From the NCBI GenBank assembly GCA_018402565.1, contig JAGYIQ010000004.1:558001-622000 (forward strand): a stretch of DNA of 64,000 nt. The letters are read 5' to 3'. The DNA comes from Pirellulaceae bacterium (GTDB lineage: Bacteria; Planctomycetota; Planctomycetia; Pirellulales; Pirellulaceae). The position numbers and the translations under genes were made by a program. Shown piece by piece: positions 25,843-34,802 of the stretch (the first letter of the stretch is position 1; every line of letters starts with the position of its first letter). The notes below the pieces were generated by a model. The model had not been told where the DNA came from, did not search any database, and was given only the letters and a program-made list of their open reading frames with translations.

Positions 25843-28800
25843 TCAATCCGGCACGCGATCCTCCCGACGGATCAACGTGCCCTCCCAAGTCGCTTCGTCC
25901 GTGGCTTGATTGTAGGTCAAAATTCGATGCGCACTGCCCGCCACCGGCAGACAATCCTCGACGGGTAGGTGTCGGCGATGCCACTGCACCGTCTGGATCC
26001 GTTCCTCCGAATCACTCGTTGCCATGCCATCATAGCCGTCCGCCAACAGATTGCGCCATTCGTGCGGATCGACCCGATGATCGTACAATTCCTCACTGCC
26101 GTCGGCGTAGCGAATGTAGCGATAATGCTGGCTACGCACCGCGTGATTGCCAGGGTTGTGCGTGGTCACCGCCGGTCGCTCGCGCGCTGTTTTGGCTTGT
26201 TGGCACTGCGGTACCAAGCTGAGTCCCTCCACTCCCGCGGGCAGCGGCAGGTGGCACAGTTCGCTCAAAGTCGGATAAATATCCAACAATTCGACCGGTT
26301 CGGCACAGCGTTGCCCCGGCGCCACACCCGGACCCGCGAACAGCAGTGGGACTCGGGTACTCCGCTCCCACAGGGTGTTCTTGCCGGTGATCTCTTTTTC
26401 GCCCAAGTGGTAGCCATGATCACTCCATAACACAATCACGGTGTTGTCGGCCAAGCCAGCCTCGTCGATGGCGTCCACCAACCGTCCCACTTGGGCATCG
26501 ACAAAACTGGTACAAGCCAAGTAACTTCGCACCAAGTTTTGCCACTGCCCTTCGCGTTGCACCCAAGCCAAGCGGGGCTCTGGCAACTGCCAATGCAAGT
26601 ACCACGAGAACCGCGGCGTCCCCAACCTGTCCTGCTGCCCAATAGGCGGCAAGATCAAGTCTGCCTCAGGATACAGATCAAACCAGTCCGGCGTGGCATA
26701 ACAGGGCACGTGCGGCAAGAAGAATCCCGCAGCCAAAAAGAACGGCTGCTGCGGATCGGCCATTCGAATCTGTTCGACCGCCCAAGAAGCCACCTGATAA
26801 TCACCCTTGTCCTCATCGCGATGCGGAAACACGCCCCAGTCCATCAACGGATGATTTCCCATCGGCGTCGGGGGAATCAGCTTTTCTGCCGGTCGAACGC
26901 CGATCCCCGGTGATGGACCGCGGACCTGGAACTCGGGTGGCAACCCTCCCGCCGCCCGCGACGGCGCCCCCGTGCCATGATGAAAGATCTTGCCCGCCGC
27001 CATCGTCCGATAGCCCGCCCGCGCAAAATGTTGCGGCAGACTCACCGCCTCGCGCCACTCAGGCACCTCGCGAAACCACGGTTCCAAACCGTAAATCCCA
27101 GAAGTCGATGGCCGCACTCCTAACAACACGCTGGTCCGCGACGGATTGCACAACGGCGCTTGACAGTGAGCATTGGTAAACAAGGTCCCGCGCGCGGCCA
27201 AGGCATCCAACCGTGGCGTCAACGCCTGAGGATGACCACCCAAACAACCCACCCAATCGTTCAAGTCGTCCACCGCGATCATGACCACGTTAGGTCGCGA
27301 CTGGGGCTGGGGTTGTGACTCGGGTTGTGGCTCGGGCTGGGGCTGGGTTTGTGGCTGGGGCTGCGATAACAGGTGTGAGCCAGGTTCCACTTTCGCTGCG
27401 TTGATCTCGGACTCTGGGGTTTGCGGTTCTTCGTCCACGGGCCACTCGGTCAACACCTGTCGCTGGGTCACTGGCCACCAGGCTTGCAGTTTCCCCGCCA
27501 GTTCCTGCACCAGCTCTGGTCGATTGGCCGCGTGATTCTGTGTCTCGTGGGGATCCTCCAACAGATCGAACAACTGAGGACGGCGCTCCGCGTCCTGGTG
27601 GTTCCGGCCGTAGCGTCCCATTTGTCCATCGTAAGTCAACAACAGCTTCCAGCGGCCCGCGATCACCCAGCGATACAACAGCGAGGCTTCGGGATTATCG
27701 ATATCAGCGATGTCGTGCGCAAACCCCTCGCCGTAAACTTCATCACGCGGCGTCGGGTCGCCACTTTGCAACACCGGCAGCAGATTGTAACCCGGCAAAC
27801 TTGTCGGCACTTCGGCACCAGCCGCGGCCAACAGCGTCGGCACCAAGTCGACGCTCGAACACAGCTGCTCGCCACGCTCGCCCGGCCGAATCACGCCCGG
27901 CCAGGAAAACAGGATCGGTTGACGCGTCCCTCCCTCATAAGACGTTTGCTTCGAACGCGGAGCGAACCCATCACCGTCGGCGCGCTGAATCCAGCCGTTG
28001 TCACCGACGTAGAGTATCAACGTATTTCGGCGAATATCCCGCTGCTCCAAGTGGCCGATCAACTCCCCGCACGTCTCGTCAAACCATTCCACCATGGCGT
28101 AGTATCGAGCGATCGGCACCGACGCGATCCCCTTGTCCAAATACTTTTGCAACAAGCGTTCCGGCGGGTTGTGGGGCGTGTGCGGCAAAAAAGGCGCATA
28201 CCACACAAAAAACGGTTCCTCGGCCGCAGCCGACTCGTCCATAAAGTCCAACATCGGCTGCAGACCTTGCCGGCCAATCTTCAAGCCATCGTCGCCGTGA
28301 CGCCCCCCCGGTTGAGGGAAGCCACGGGTCATACCGGCCGTAAACCCACCCCGCGCGAAGCTCCCCTCCCACCACTTGCCCGCTTGAAAACTCCGGTAAC
28401 CGCGTTCGGCCAACAACCGCGGCACCGTCGGGTGTCGATCCAACTGAGCGATCAGCTGAGCCCGCAAGTCGCGATACTCGGGTGGTTCCGCCTGGCCACC
28501 CCGCATACCAGGCAACAGGGCGGGATCGTTGCCGCTGACCCGATGCTGATGGGCATACAATCCCGTGATCAGGGTCGCCAAGGCCGGACGACAGAGCGCC
28601 GTTGGCACGTAACCCCGCGTGAACACGGCGCTCTCGCGCGCCAATCGATCCAAGTGCGGGGTCTCGATCTGCGGATGCCCCATGAAGCCGTAGTCGGTCC
28701 AAGCTTGGTCGTCCGACACGATCAGGACAATATTCGGGCGCTCCCCCGCCGCTCCAAGCGACGTGTCACTCGACGTGTCACTCGACGTGTCACTCGCCCA

Positions 28801-28920
28801 GACCGCTCCGCCGCAGGCCCCTCCACAGGCCGTCCCCAGCGACACTGCTACAAAAATACAAAATTCCAGAAAGACACAACACACGACCTGGGCCCACCCC
28901 CCAGCGGATTCACTTCGCAT
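25843..28920 (-). CDS. Two-domain sulfatase (tandem fusion), exported
   Basis: A 1025-residue protein holding two complete alkaline-phosphatase-fold sulfatases. The ATG at 28920 is chosen because GGAGAGGAGAG precedes it; a longer frame lacks this. Residues 1-42 look like a signal peptide. Domain 1 (about 60-490) has the metal-binding PNIVLIVSDDQ and an active-site segment ALCRPALATLITG with Cys110. Domain 2 (about 541-1010) has PNVVMIAVDDL and LCNPSRTSVLLG with Cys591, a canonical CxPxR formylglycine motif; it resembles iduronate-2-sulfatase-type enzymes. In domain 1 the Arg of CxPxR is Leu. The domains are joined by a QPQPQ-rich linker (about 519-540) encoded by 6-bp repeats; a short SSDTSSDTS run follows the signal peptide. 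Likely role: removal of sulfate esters from algal or animal polysaccharides in the periplasm. Confidence 0.92.
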   Translation of the reverse strand: MRSESAGGWAQVVCCVFLEFCIFVAVSLGTACGGACGGAVWASDTSSDTSSDTSLGAAGERPNIVLIVSDDQAWTDYGFMGHPQIETPHLDRLARESAVFTRGYVPTALCRPALATLITGLYAHQHRVSGNDPALLPGMRGGQAEPPEYRDLRAQLIAQLDRHPTVPRLLAERGYRSFQAGKWWEGSFARGGFTAGMTRGFPQPGGRHGDDGLKIGRQGLQPMLDFMDESAAAEEPFFVWYAPFLPHTPHNPPERLLQKYLDKGIASVPIARYYAMVEWFDETCGELIGHLEQRDIRRNTLILYVGDNGWIQRADGDGFAPRSKQTSYEGGTRQPILFSWPGVIRPGERGEQLCSSVDLVPTLLAAAGAEVPTSLPGYNLLPVLQSGDPTPRDEVYGEGFAHDIADIDNPEASLLYRWVIAGRWKLLLTYDGQMGRYGRNHQDAERRPQLFDLLEDPHETQNHAANRPELVQELAGKLQAWWPVTQRQVLTEWPVDEEPQTPESEINAAKVEPGSHLLSQPQPQTQPQPEPQPESQPQPQSRPNVVMIAVDDLNDWVGCLGGHPQALTPRLDALAARGTLFTNAHCQAPLCNPSRTSVLLGVRPSTSGIYGLEPWFREVPEWREAVSLPQHFARAGYRTMAAGKIFHHGTGAPSRAAGGLPPEFQVRGPSPGIGVRPAEKLIPPTPMGNHPLMDWGVFPHRDEDKGDYQVASWAVEQIRMADPQQPFFLAAGFFLPHVPCYATPDWFDLYPEADLILPPIGQQDRLGTPRFSWYLHWQLPEPRLAWVQREGQWQNLVRSYLACTSFVDAQVGRLVDAIDEAGLADNTVIVLWSDHGYHLGEKEITGKNTLWERSTRVPLLFAGPGVAPGQRCAEPVELLDIYPTLSELCHLPLPAGVEGLSLVPQCQQAKTARERPAVTTHNPGNHAVRSQHYRYIRYADGSEELYDHRVDPHEWRNLLADGYDGMATSDSEERIQTVQWHRRHLPVEDCLPVAGSAHRILTYNQATDEATWEGTLIRREDRVPD

Positions 28921-28986
28921 GGCTCGAACTCTCCTCTCCAGCACGACTGGGCAGGCGGTCAACACCCAACCAATGACACGCTCGGG

Positions 28987-29670
28987 TTATTCCGGCAAAA
29001 TCGCCACGGCTCGGACGGGGGAACCATCGCGTCCGGCCACGCTGAGCGGCGTGGCACAGAACAGAAACTCGTCGGTGGAAATTTGCTCCAAGCCCCGCAG
29101 GCACTCAACAATCAAGCAGTCGTTGCCCAACAGCACCAAGTGCGTGTCGTGCGGAGCCATATCGACCGATGCCGTCTCCACACCGATCAAATGCACGCCG
29201 CAATCGACCAAGAACCGCGCGGCTTCGGCCGAGATGACCGGGAAGTTGTCGAAGAAATCCGCCTGCTGCCAACGTTCCGCCCAACCCATCTGCAGGATCG
29301 CCTTACCCGTTCGCCGCAGCGACGCTTCCCACGGTTGCAAGTCGGCAGCCGTCACCTGAGTGCCCGGCCCCTGATTCGTCAGGCGGACCAATGTGGCTGG
29401 ACCATACGTCCAGTCCAATGGCACCTGATCGATCGTCCGCCCCAGTGGCATAAAATGAAATGGTGCGTCCATGTGCGTGCCGCAGTGAATGTTCATCGCC
29501 AAGCGACTGGCATTCGAATGCCGCTGCTCGGCGGTCGTCCATTCGGCCTGATCCAGTATCGTGATCTCCACCGGAGGCGTCCCCGGCCACGGCGGCATCT
29601 GCTCGTGGATCGGATGCGATAAATCAATCACGCGCGGCGTCGACATGGGCGGGTTGCTTTCTATTGGCAT
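28987..29670 (-). CDS. Cyclase-family (kynurenine-formamidase-like) metal hydrolase
   Basis: A 227-residue protein of the cyclase/KynB superfamily (PF04199 type), which hydrolyses amides, lactones or esters with a metal bound by HxGTHxDxPxH. The motif is visible as HCGTHMDAPFHF near residue 62-73, preceded by IDLSHPIHEQMPPWPG. Translation may start at the second ATG (29646, MSTPRVIDLSHP); neither has a clear ribosome-binding site. Substrate unknown: kynurenine genes are absent. The sulfatase gene follows after 66 bp and the aldolase gene precedes it, with a short tandem repeat between. Confidence 0.85.
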   Translation of the reverse strand: MPIESNPPMSTPRVIDLSHPIHEQMPPWPGTPPVEITILDQAEWTTAEQRHSNASRLAMNIHCGTHMDAPFHFMPLGRTIDQVPLDWTYGPATLVRLTNQGPGTQVTAADLQPWEASLRRTGKAILQMGWAERWQQADFFDNFPVISAEAARFLVDCGVHLIGVETASVDMAPHDTHLVLLGNDCLIVECLRGLEQISTDEFLFCATPLSVAGRDGSPVRAVAILPE

Positions 29671-29752
29671 TTTTAATCTGGGGCTTTATTCTGTGCTTTT
29701 ATCCGGGTCTTTAATCTGCGGCTTTTATCCGGGGCTTTAATCTGGAGCTTGC
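29671..29752. repeat. Short tandem repeat, ~13-14-bp unit, covering an aldolase stop codon
   Basis: About six imperfect copies of a unit like TTTAATCTGGGGCT occupy this interval. The repeat extends into the downstream end of the aldolase gene, whose last residues (QAPD) and TAA stop it encodes. It fills the space before the cyclase gene on the same strand. Confidence 0.75.
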
Positions 29753-30498
29753 CACGCCGACTGGAAACCACGGATGGAGTTCATCATCAGGTTGATATCA
29801 GTACCCACCGTGATCCACTGAAAGCCCTGGGCCTGACGCACCCGAGCCTCGCGGCTGTCTTTGGCCATGATACCACTGCTGATGCCTTTGGCCGACGCGG
29901 CTTGGCAAATCGTCAGGATCGCCTCGGCGACCGGTCCCTCGTCCCACTGGCCGAAGCACCCGAAGCTCGACGACATATCAGCCGGCCCAAACCAAACGCC
30001 CTCCAAGCCCGGCACCTCCAAGATGGCCGCGTGGTTCTCCACGGCCTCCCGCGTCTCCAACAAGGGAATGATCAGCGAATCGGTATTGGCGGAGCGGACG
30101 TAGTCCAAAGTCTCCAACCCCCAGCGGACGCAGCGTTCGCCGCCAACGCCCCGCACGCCCCGCGGCGGATACTTGCCGTATTGAAACGCCAACTCCAACT
30201 GTTCGCGACGACCGATCATCGGCACGACCACCCCGTCCGCACCGATGTCCAACGCCCGCTGCAGCGACTCGCGGGTCAAGTCCGGCACGCGCACCAAGCC
30301 CGGCACCCCGCGCGCGCTGAGCACACGCAGATGGCCGACCACGTCGCCCCACGTCAGGTGGCCGTGCTCCATGTCAATCAGCGCCCAGTCCAGTCCCAAT
30401 GCCACGATCGCCTCGGTCACGTTCGGACTCTCCAAGGTCACCCAGACACCAAACTGCGGGGCGGAACTTTCGCCGATTCGCTTCAATCGATTGATCAC
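29737..30498 (-). CDS. HpcH/HpaI-family class II aldolase
   Basis: A 253-residue TIM-barrel enzyme of the HpaI/GarL group, which cleaves 4-hydroxy-2-oxo acids to pyruvate or a related keto acid plus an aldehyde, using a divalent metal. Diagnostic features are FGVWVTLESPNVTEAI, ALIDMEHGH with the metal-region residues, the Arg-bearing PPRGVRGVGGERCVRWG, and VWFGPADMSSSFG. The longer frame begins with TTG at 30555; the GTG at 30498 gives VINRLKRIGE, which matches the usual family start, and has a GAGAG upstream. The physiological substrate is not known. It probably shares a transcript with the cyclase gene downstream. Confidence 0.85.
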   Translation of the reverse strand: MINRLKRIGESSAPQFGVWVTLESPNVTEAIVALGLDWALIDMEHGHLTWGDVVGHLRVLSARGVPGLVRVPDLTRESLQRALDIGADGVVVPMIGRREQLELAFQYGKYPPRGVRGVGGERCVRWGLETLDYVRSANTDSLIIPLLETREAVENHAAILEVPGLEGVWFGPADMSSSFGCFGQWDEGPVAEAILTICQAASAKGISSGIMAKDSREARVRQAQGFQWITVGTDINLMMNSIRGFQSAWQAPD

Positions 30499-30623
30499 AC
30501 TGGCTCTCGTTCTAGCTGCGACGGTGGATTGGGCCCAATTGGGAATTGTCCGCAAATAAGAAAACCGGGTGCTAACGCACTCCGGCTGATTTCCAATTCG
30601 GCAAGTAAATTACTCAAACGTCC

Positions 30624-31361
30624 TTACTCTTGACCGACGCTCCACAGAGCGCCGCGGAGCAATAACTTTTGGAACATCTCTTGCTCGACTGCCCGAGTAT
30701 CATGTCCCAAGGCACTGTAGAACACGCGGCCCTGGCCGTGCGATTTGGTCCATAACACCGGCATCAACTGGCCTTCGTGCAAACTGTTGGCCAAGACCGT
30801 CACTTGCGGATCCACATTCAAGATGTACTGCTCGTCCGTAATCATGAACTCGGTGATCCCCCGCGTGATGGGACTGTCGACCTTGGTGATACTGACCTGG
30901 TACGTCCGATAGGCCGGGTGAGTGACAAAGTAGCCACCGACCATTTCGCGATAGACCGGATCCTCGCGAAACGAGTCCGCCCCCGAATGAAACGTGGTGA
31001 AGCCATTGCCCGCCGCGATGTGATCCAGCAACCCTTTTCGTTGAGCGTCCGTCAGTTCGCCCAAGGTCCAAAAAAAGATCACCAGTTTGTAAGGAGCAAT
31101 CCGCTCAGGCAACAACGCATCCAAATCCTCGTGCACGCGAGTCACCTCGAAGCGGCCCGACTCGGCCAACACCCCCTGCACGATGTCGCCAATCGCCTTT
31201 GCGTTGTGGATCGGACCGCCCGTCAACAACAGTGTCTTGATCGGCTCGTCCGCCACGGACTCCCCAGCCGTGGGCTCATCTGCCCACGCCGACCGCTCTC
31301 CGGCACCCATCGCAGCAACCCCAAACGCGAACAACACCCCCAGCAACACTCGCAACCACAT
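30624..31361 (-). CDS. Secreted ThuA-domain protein
   Basis: A 245-residue protein with a signal peptide (MWLRVLLGVLFAFGVAAMGA) and a ThuA-like, glutamine-amidotransferase-related fold. Family features are KTLLLTGGPIHNAKAIGDIV, VIFFWTLGELTDAQ, NGFTTFHSGADSF and GQGRVFYSALGHD. ThuA-like domains are frequent in planctomycete sugar-utilisation loci, where they accompany Gfo/Idh/MocA oxidoreductases; their chemistry is unclear. The ATG at 31361 is chosen because GAGGAG lies 8 bases upstream; the in-frame ATG at 31376 overlaps that site. A longer frame runs back into repeat DNA and is not credible. Confidence 0.85.
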   Translation of the reverse strand: MWLRVLLGVLFAFGVAAMGAGERSAWADEPTAGESVADEPIKTLLLTGGPIHNAKAIGDIVQGVLAESGRFEVTRVHEDLDALLPERIAPYKLVIFFWTLGELTDAQRKGLLDHIAAGNGFTTFHSGADSFREDPVYREMVGGYFVTHPAYRTYQVSITKVDSPITRGITEFMITDEQYILNVDPQVTVLANSLHEGQLMPVLWTKSHGQGRVFYSALGHDTRAVEQEMFQKLLLRGALWSVGQE

Positions 31362-31376
31362 CGTTCCACTCCTCAT

Positions 31377-32160
31377 CGTTAACGCCCGACTTCGCTCGAT
31401 CGACCCACACCAGCCATTGTATTCGCCCAGGCCCCCCAACCGTCGATTGTGAACGCTGTCGCCGCCACATGCAAGACTGTAGGGCGGGCCTGGTGCTTGG
31501 TGCTTGGTGCTTGGTGCGTAGGGCGTAGGGCGTAGGGCACAACGCGTTCTTTTTTCAAATGTCAAATCTGAAATCTCAGAGTTGTACTTGTGCGGAAGCA
31601 CTGCCACGCGCTTGGAAGCGCCCCAAACCACCTGCGGCACGCTTGAACCCATCCGTCCGCTCTTAGGTTCGGAGGGCGGACAAAACGACGCGCATGGAAG
31701 CGCCCTCTACCATCTGCTGCACGTTTGAACCCAACCGCCCGCTCTTAGGCCCGGAGGGCCGACACAATTTGTTGGGAGTATGACAGAAACATTTGGGGGC
31801 GAAGTGCGTAAAGCTAATCGCGGGGCGTAGGGAGTTGTACGCCAAGGTTTTGAAGGCAGGAGCCACGGATGGACACGAATCATCACGGATTGTCTAGAGG
31901 CGACAGTTATTGGATGGGAAGGCAAGATCAACACGGATGCGGCTCCGCCGCAAGCATTGTTCCGTCCGTTCGCTCAATGGAATGTTCTGTCAGTGCTCGC
32001 GCTCCTGCTCGTGATAGTAATCGACCACATGCGAATTTCGCTCGGACCGTCAGGTTCACTCCACACGCCACACGCCCTACGCCCTACGCCCTATGCCCTA
32101 AGCCCTACGCCCTACGCCCTACGCCCCTTGTCATTACAGAACAGGCAGCGCTGCACATTC
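31377..32160. repeat. Family E element bounded by inverted heptamer tracts
   Basis: The stretch holds a G-rich tract of GCTTGGT and TAGGGCG heptamers (about 31497-31540) and, in inverse orientation, a C-rich tract of CGCCCTA heptamers (about 32065-32130). Between them lie CAAATGTCAAATCTGAAATC, GAGTTGTACTTGTGCGGAAG and repeated CTTAGGCCCGGAGGGCCGACAC words, then CACGGATGGACACGAATCATC at about 31864. The same sequence of blocks recurs at 32990-33535. No gene is seen in the 784 bp; short frames here follow the repeats. Confidence 0.82.
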
Positions 32161-32982
32161 TCAGTAGCCGCCTTGACCCAATTGGCCCTTTGCCGGGGCG
32201 CCAGCCGCCCCGCCGGTGGGTGCATCAGCGGCAGTTGGGGAATCGTTGGCAGCCAAGCGTCGCGCGGCTTCATCCAGCATCGCGGCGGTGGCAGTGGCGC
32301 CACACCGAGTCGCGCCGAGCTCTCGCACTTTGATCAAACCGTCCAAGTCCCGCACGCCGCCGGCCGCTTTGACCTGCACGGCCGCCGAACAAGTGGCACG
32401 CATCAATCGCAAGTCGTGTTCGGTTGCGCCGCGGTAGTTGTAGCTGCCGTCCGCTTGCTTCACGAACCCGTAACCACTGGAGGTCTTCACCCAATCCGCC
32501 CCCGCTCGCTCGCAAATCTCACACAAGCGTCGCTTGAAATCGTCCGCCGACAGGCCCGCACCACCGGCCGTCAAATAATCGTTCTCGAAGATCACCTTGA
32601 CCTTGGCCCCGTGCGCATGCGCCGCTTGGCACACCGCCCGGACGTCCGCCTCGACGTAATCCCAATCCCCACCCAACGCTTTGCCAATGTTGATCACCAT
32701 GTCGATTTCGACCGCGCCGTCGCGACAGGCCAGTTCCGTTTCATAACGCTTGGCCTCCGTGCAGCCATTGCCGTGCGGAAATCCGATCACCGCACCGACC
32801 TTGACACTCGATCCCGCCAACCAACGCACCGCATCTTTGACCGCATAGGGCTTGATGCAGACCGAAGCCACTCCGTACTGGGCAGCCACACGACACCCAG
32901 CCTCCAACTCCGCATCCGTCATCGTCGGATGCAACAAGGAATGGTCGATCGTTTTGGCCAGCTCTTCGTAGGTATAGTTCAT
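32161..32982 (-). CDS. deoC: Deoxyribose-phosphate aldolase
   Basis: A 273-residue class I aldolase that cleaves 2-deoxyribose-5-phosphate to glyceraldehyde-3-phosphate and acetaldehyde in deoxynucleoside breakdown. Motifs are IDHSLLHPTMTDAEL, GFPHGN, EIDMVINIG, KVIFENDYLT and the Schiff-base Lys in DWVKTSSGYG. The ATG at 32982 (MNYTYEELAKTIDHS) fits the family; the longer frame reads through a family E repeat. The C-terminal ~25 residues are an Ala/Gly-rich tail (AADAPTGGAAGAPAKGQLG) not expected in the family. No other deo genes are adjacent, although class I DeoC often stands alone. Confidence 0.92.
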   Translation of the reverse strand: MNYTYEELAKTIDHSLLHPTMTDAELEAGCRVAAQYGVASVCIKPYAVKDAVRWLAGSSVKVGAVIGFPHGNGCTEAKRYETELACRDGAVEIDMVINIGKALGGDWDYVEADVRAVCQAAHAHGAKVKVIFENDYLTAGGAGLSADDFKRRLCEICERAGADWVKTSSGYGFVKQADGSYNYRGATEHDLRLMRATCSAAVQVKAAGGVRDLDGLIKVRELGATRCGATATAAMLDEAARRLAANDSPTAADAPTGGAAGAPAKGQLGQGGY

Positions 32983-33535
32983 GTTTATGTTCTTGGTTCT
33001 TGGTGCTTGGTGCTTAGGGCTTAGGGCGTAGGGCGTAGGGCGTAGGGCGTAGGACACAGCGCGTTCTTTTGTCAAATGTCAAATCTGAAATCTCAGAGTT
33101 GTACTTATTCGGAAGCCCTGCCACGCGCACGGCAGCGCCCCCTGCCTCCTGCTGCCCGCTTGAACCCAATCGCCCTTCAGGCCCGCAGGGCGGACACAAC
33201 GACGCGCATGGAAGGGAACACTGCCTCCTGCTGCCCGCTTGAACCCAATCGCCCGCTCTCAGGCCCGGAGGGCCGACACAACCCCTGCCGGTGGCGTCAG
33301 CCACCGGTGGCGTGCCCCTTTGTTCAGTTGCTCGTGAGGCCCGGAGGGCCGGATGTCAGTCCGCTGCGATCGGGTTTGTATCTCGCCTGTCGACCCCAGC
33401 AGCCCTCACAGCCTGTTTGAGCCTTGAGTTGCACCGAGGCGCCAATCCGGGCTCCTACTTCTTCACCCCTGCTTCTTCACTCTACGCCCTTAGCCCTACG
33501 CCCTTAGCCCTACGCTCTACGCCCTACGCCCTTCC
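32983..33535. repeat. Family E element, second copy
   Basis: It has the same architecture as the copy at 31377-32160: heptamers TTAGGGCGTAGGGCG (about 33018-33050), then CAAATGTCAAATCTGAAATC, GAGTTGTACTTATTCGGAAG and CAGGCCCGCAGGGCGGACAC words, closing with inverse CGCCCTA heptamers (about 33479-33533). A compact hairpin GCCGGTGGCGTCAGCCACCGG (two abutting parts, about 33287-33307) lies in the middle. The far tract encodes the last residues and TAG stop of the neighbouring oxidoreductase gene. Confidence 0.82.
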
Positions 33536-34688
33536 CGCCCACCGTCACCCAGCCGCGTTGGTGGTGGCTCTGGAGAATCGCCTCACACAGCAAGATCTCC
33601 TGATGGCCCTCGGCAAAGGTGGGGAACGGCGCAGCAGCGGACAGATCCCCAACTTCGATGTATTGGTAAAATTGGCAAAATAGCTGCTTGAAAGTGTCAG
33701 GGAACCCCTCGTTGTGCCCGCCTGGATAAGCGGCGATCTGGGCCGCCGAATCCTGCAACAAGCTCGGGTCGCGGATCAAGGACTGATTGGCGGTGTCTCG
33801 GTTGCCGATCCACAGTTCGTTGGGACTTTCGCTGTTCCAGGCCAACGTCTGCTCCGCACCGGCAATCTCAAACCGCAAACAATTCTTGCGTCCTGCGGTG
33901 GTCTGCGACACCCAGAGCACGCCTCGCGCCCCGTTGGCCAACTGCAGCAGCACCGCACCCGCATCTTCCGTCTGGATCGCCGTCGGCTGGGACGGGGCAG
34001 GGGCGCCCGCGGCCGCCGCCCCGGAGAACGTCTGGCTGCCACCCACCGGTCGGTGCCTCTGGGGATGGACGGTTTGCAGGTCGGCGCAAACCGAGACAAT
34101 TTTTTGGCCGGTAATAAATTGCACCAAATCCAGCCAATGGGTGCCGATATCGGCCACCGCACGCAGGGCTCCGCCTTCCTCCGCCAGGACTCGCCAATTG
34201 AAATCGGAGGCCTTCAGCAACCAGTCCTGGACGTAGCTGCCCGTCACATGAAATACCTGGCCGATCAGGCCTTGGTGGACGCGTGCTCGAGCTTCATGAC
34301 AGAGCGGATAGAAGCGAATGTTGTAGGCCACACCCGCGGCCACGCCGGCGACTTGGGCCAATTCGACCAAGTGGGCGGATTGTCGCGAGTCGACCGCCAG
34401 CGGCTTCTCGCAGAGCACGTGTTTGCCGGAGCGCAGGACGGCTTGCACTTGGGGATAGTGCAGTTGGTTGGGCGTGGTCAGATGCACGGCGTGAATTGTC
34501 GGATCGTCCAGGACAGACTGTAGCGACTCGTGGTCGGGGGCAATCCCCGAGCGTTGACAGGCGGTGCGTGTTTTTTCCGGGGTCGAGCCGATCAGGGCTG
34601 CCACCTGGACGCCCGCTCGCCGCAGGCCCTCGACATGCACCGGCCCAATAAAACCCGTGCCAATCACAGCGGCGCGAAATGGTCTCAT
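33510..34688 (-). CDS. Gfo/Idh/MocA-family NAD(P)-dependent oxidoreductase
   Basis: A 392-residue cytoplasmic dehydrogenase of the glucose-fructose oxidoreductase/inositol dehydrogenase group, which acts on sugars and their derivatives. The Rossmann motif is [13 protein letters not shown] at residues 6-18, and the catalytic-loop motif is CEKPLAV near residue 95; the C-terminal domain has [13 protein letters not shown]. The ATG at 34688 ([10 protein letters not shown]) fits the family. The last ~9 residues (GGKGVGRRA) and the stop are read from heptamer repeats of the family E element, so the C-terminus has been rewritten. Sugar specificity is unknown; the nearby ThuA gene is a common partner. 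Confidence 0.88.
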   Translation of the reverse strand: MRPFRAAVIGTGFIGPVHVEGLRRAGVQVAALIGSTPEKTRTACQRSGIAPDHESLQSVLDDPTIHAVHLTTPNQLHYPQVQAVLRSGKHVLCEKPLAVDSRQSAHLVELAQVAGVAAGVAYNIRFYPLCHEARARVHQGLIGQVFHVTGSYVQDWLLKASDFNWRVLAEEGGALRAVADIGTHWLDLVQFITGQKIVSVCADLQTVHPQRHRPVGGSQTFSGAAAAGAPAPSQPTAIQTEDAGAVLLQLANGARGVLWVSQTTAGRKNCLRFEIAGAEQTLAWNSESPNELWIGNRDTANQSLIRDPSLLQDSAAQIAAYPGGHNEGFPDTFKQLFCQFYQYIEVGDLSAAAPFPTFAEGHQEILLCEAILQSHHQRGWVTVGGKGVGRRA

Positions 34689-34802
34689 CCAAGGGCCCTG
34701 GGGGAAATGACTTGTGGCAGGAACGCGAGTCGCTAGTTTAGCAGAAATGCCAGCCCATCGGAACCGTTCTGCCCACTGGGACTTCATCCGCCGAGAGCCT
34801 GT

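Noticed and set aside
27421-29622. 733-residue plus-strand frame opposite the two-domain sulfatase and cyclase
   Set aside because: It spans two real genes on the other strand and their intergenic gap, and lacks any motif.
33000-33055. TTAGGG-like heptamers resembling telomere repeats
   Set aside because: The unit is mostly TAGGGCG, it is short, internal, paired with an inverse tract and flanked by genes on both sides; nothing suggests a chromosome end.
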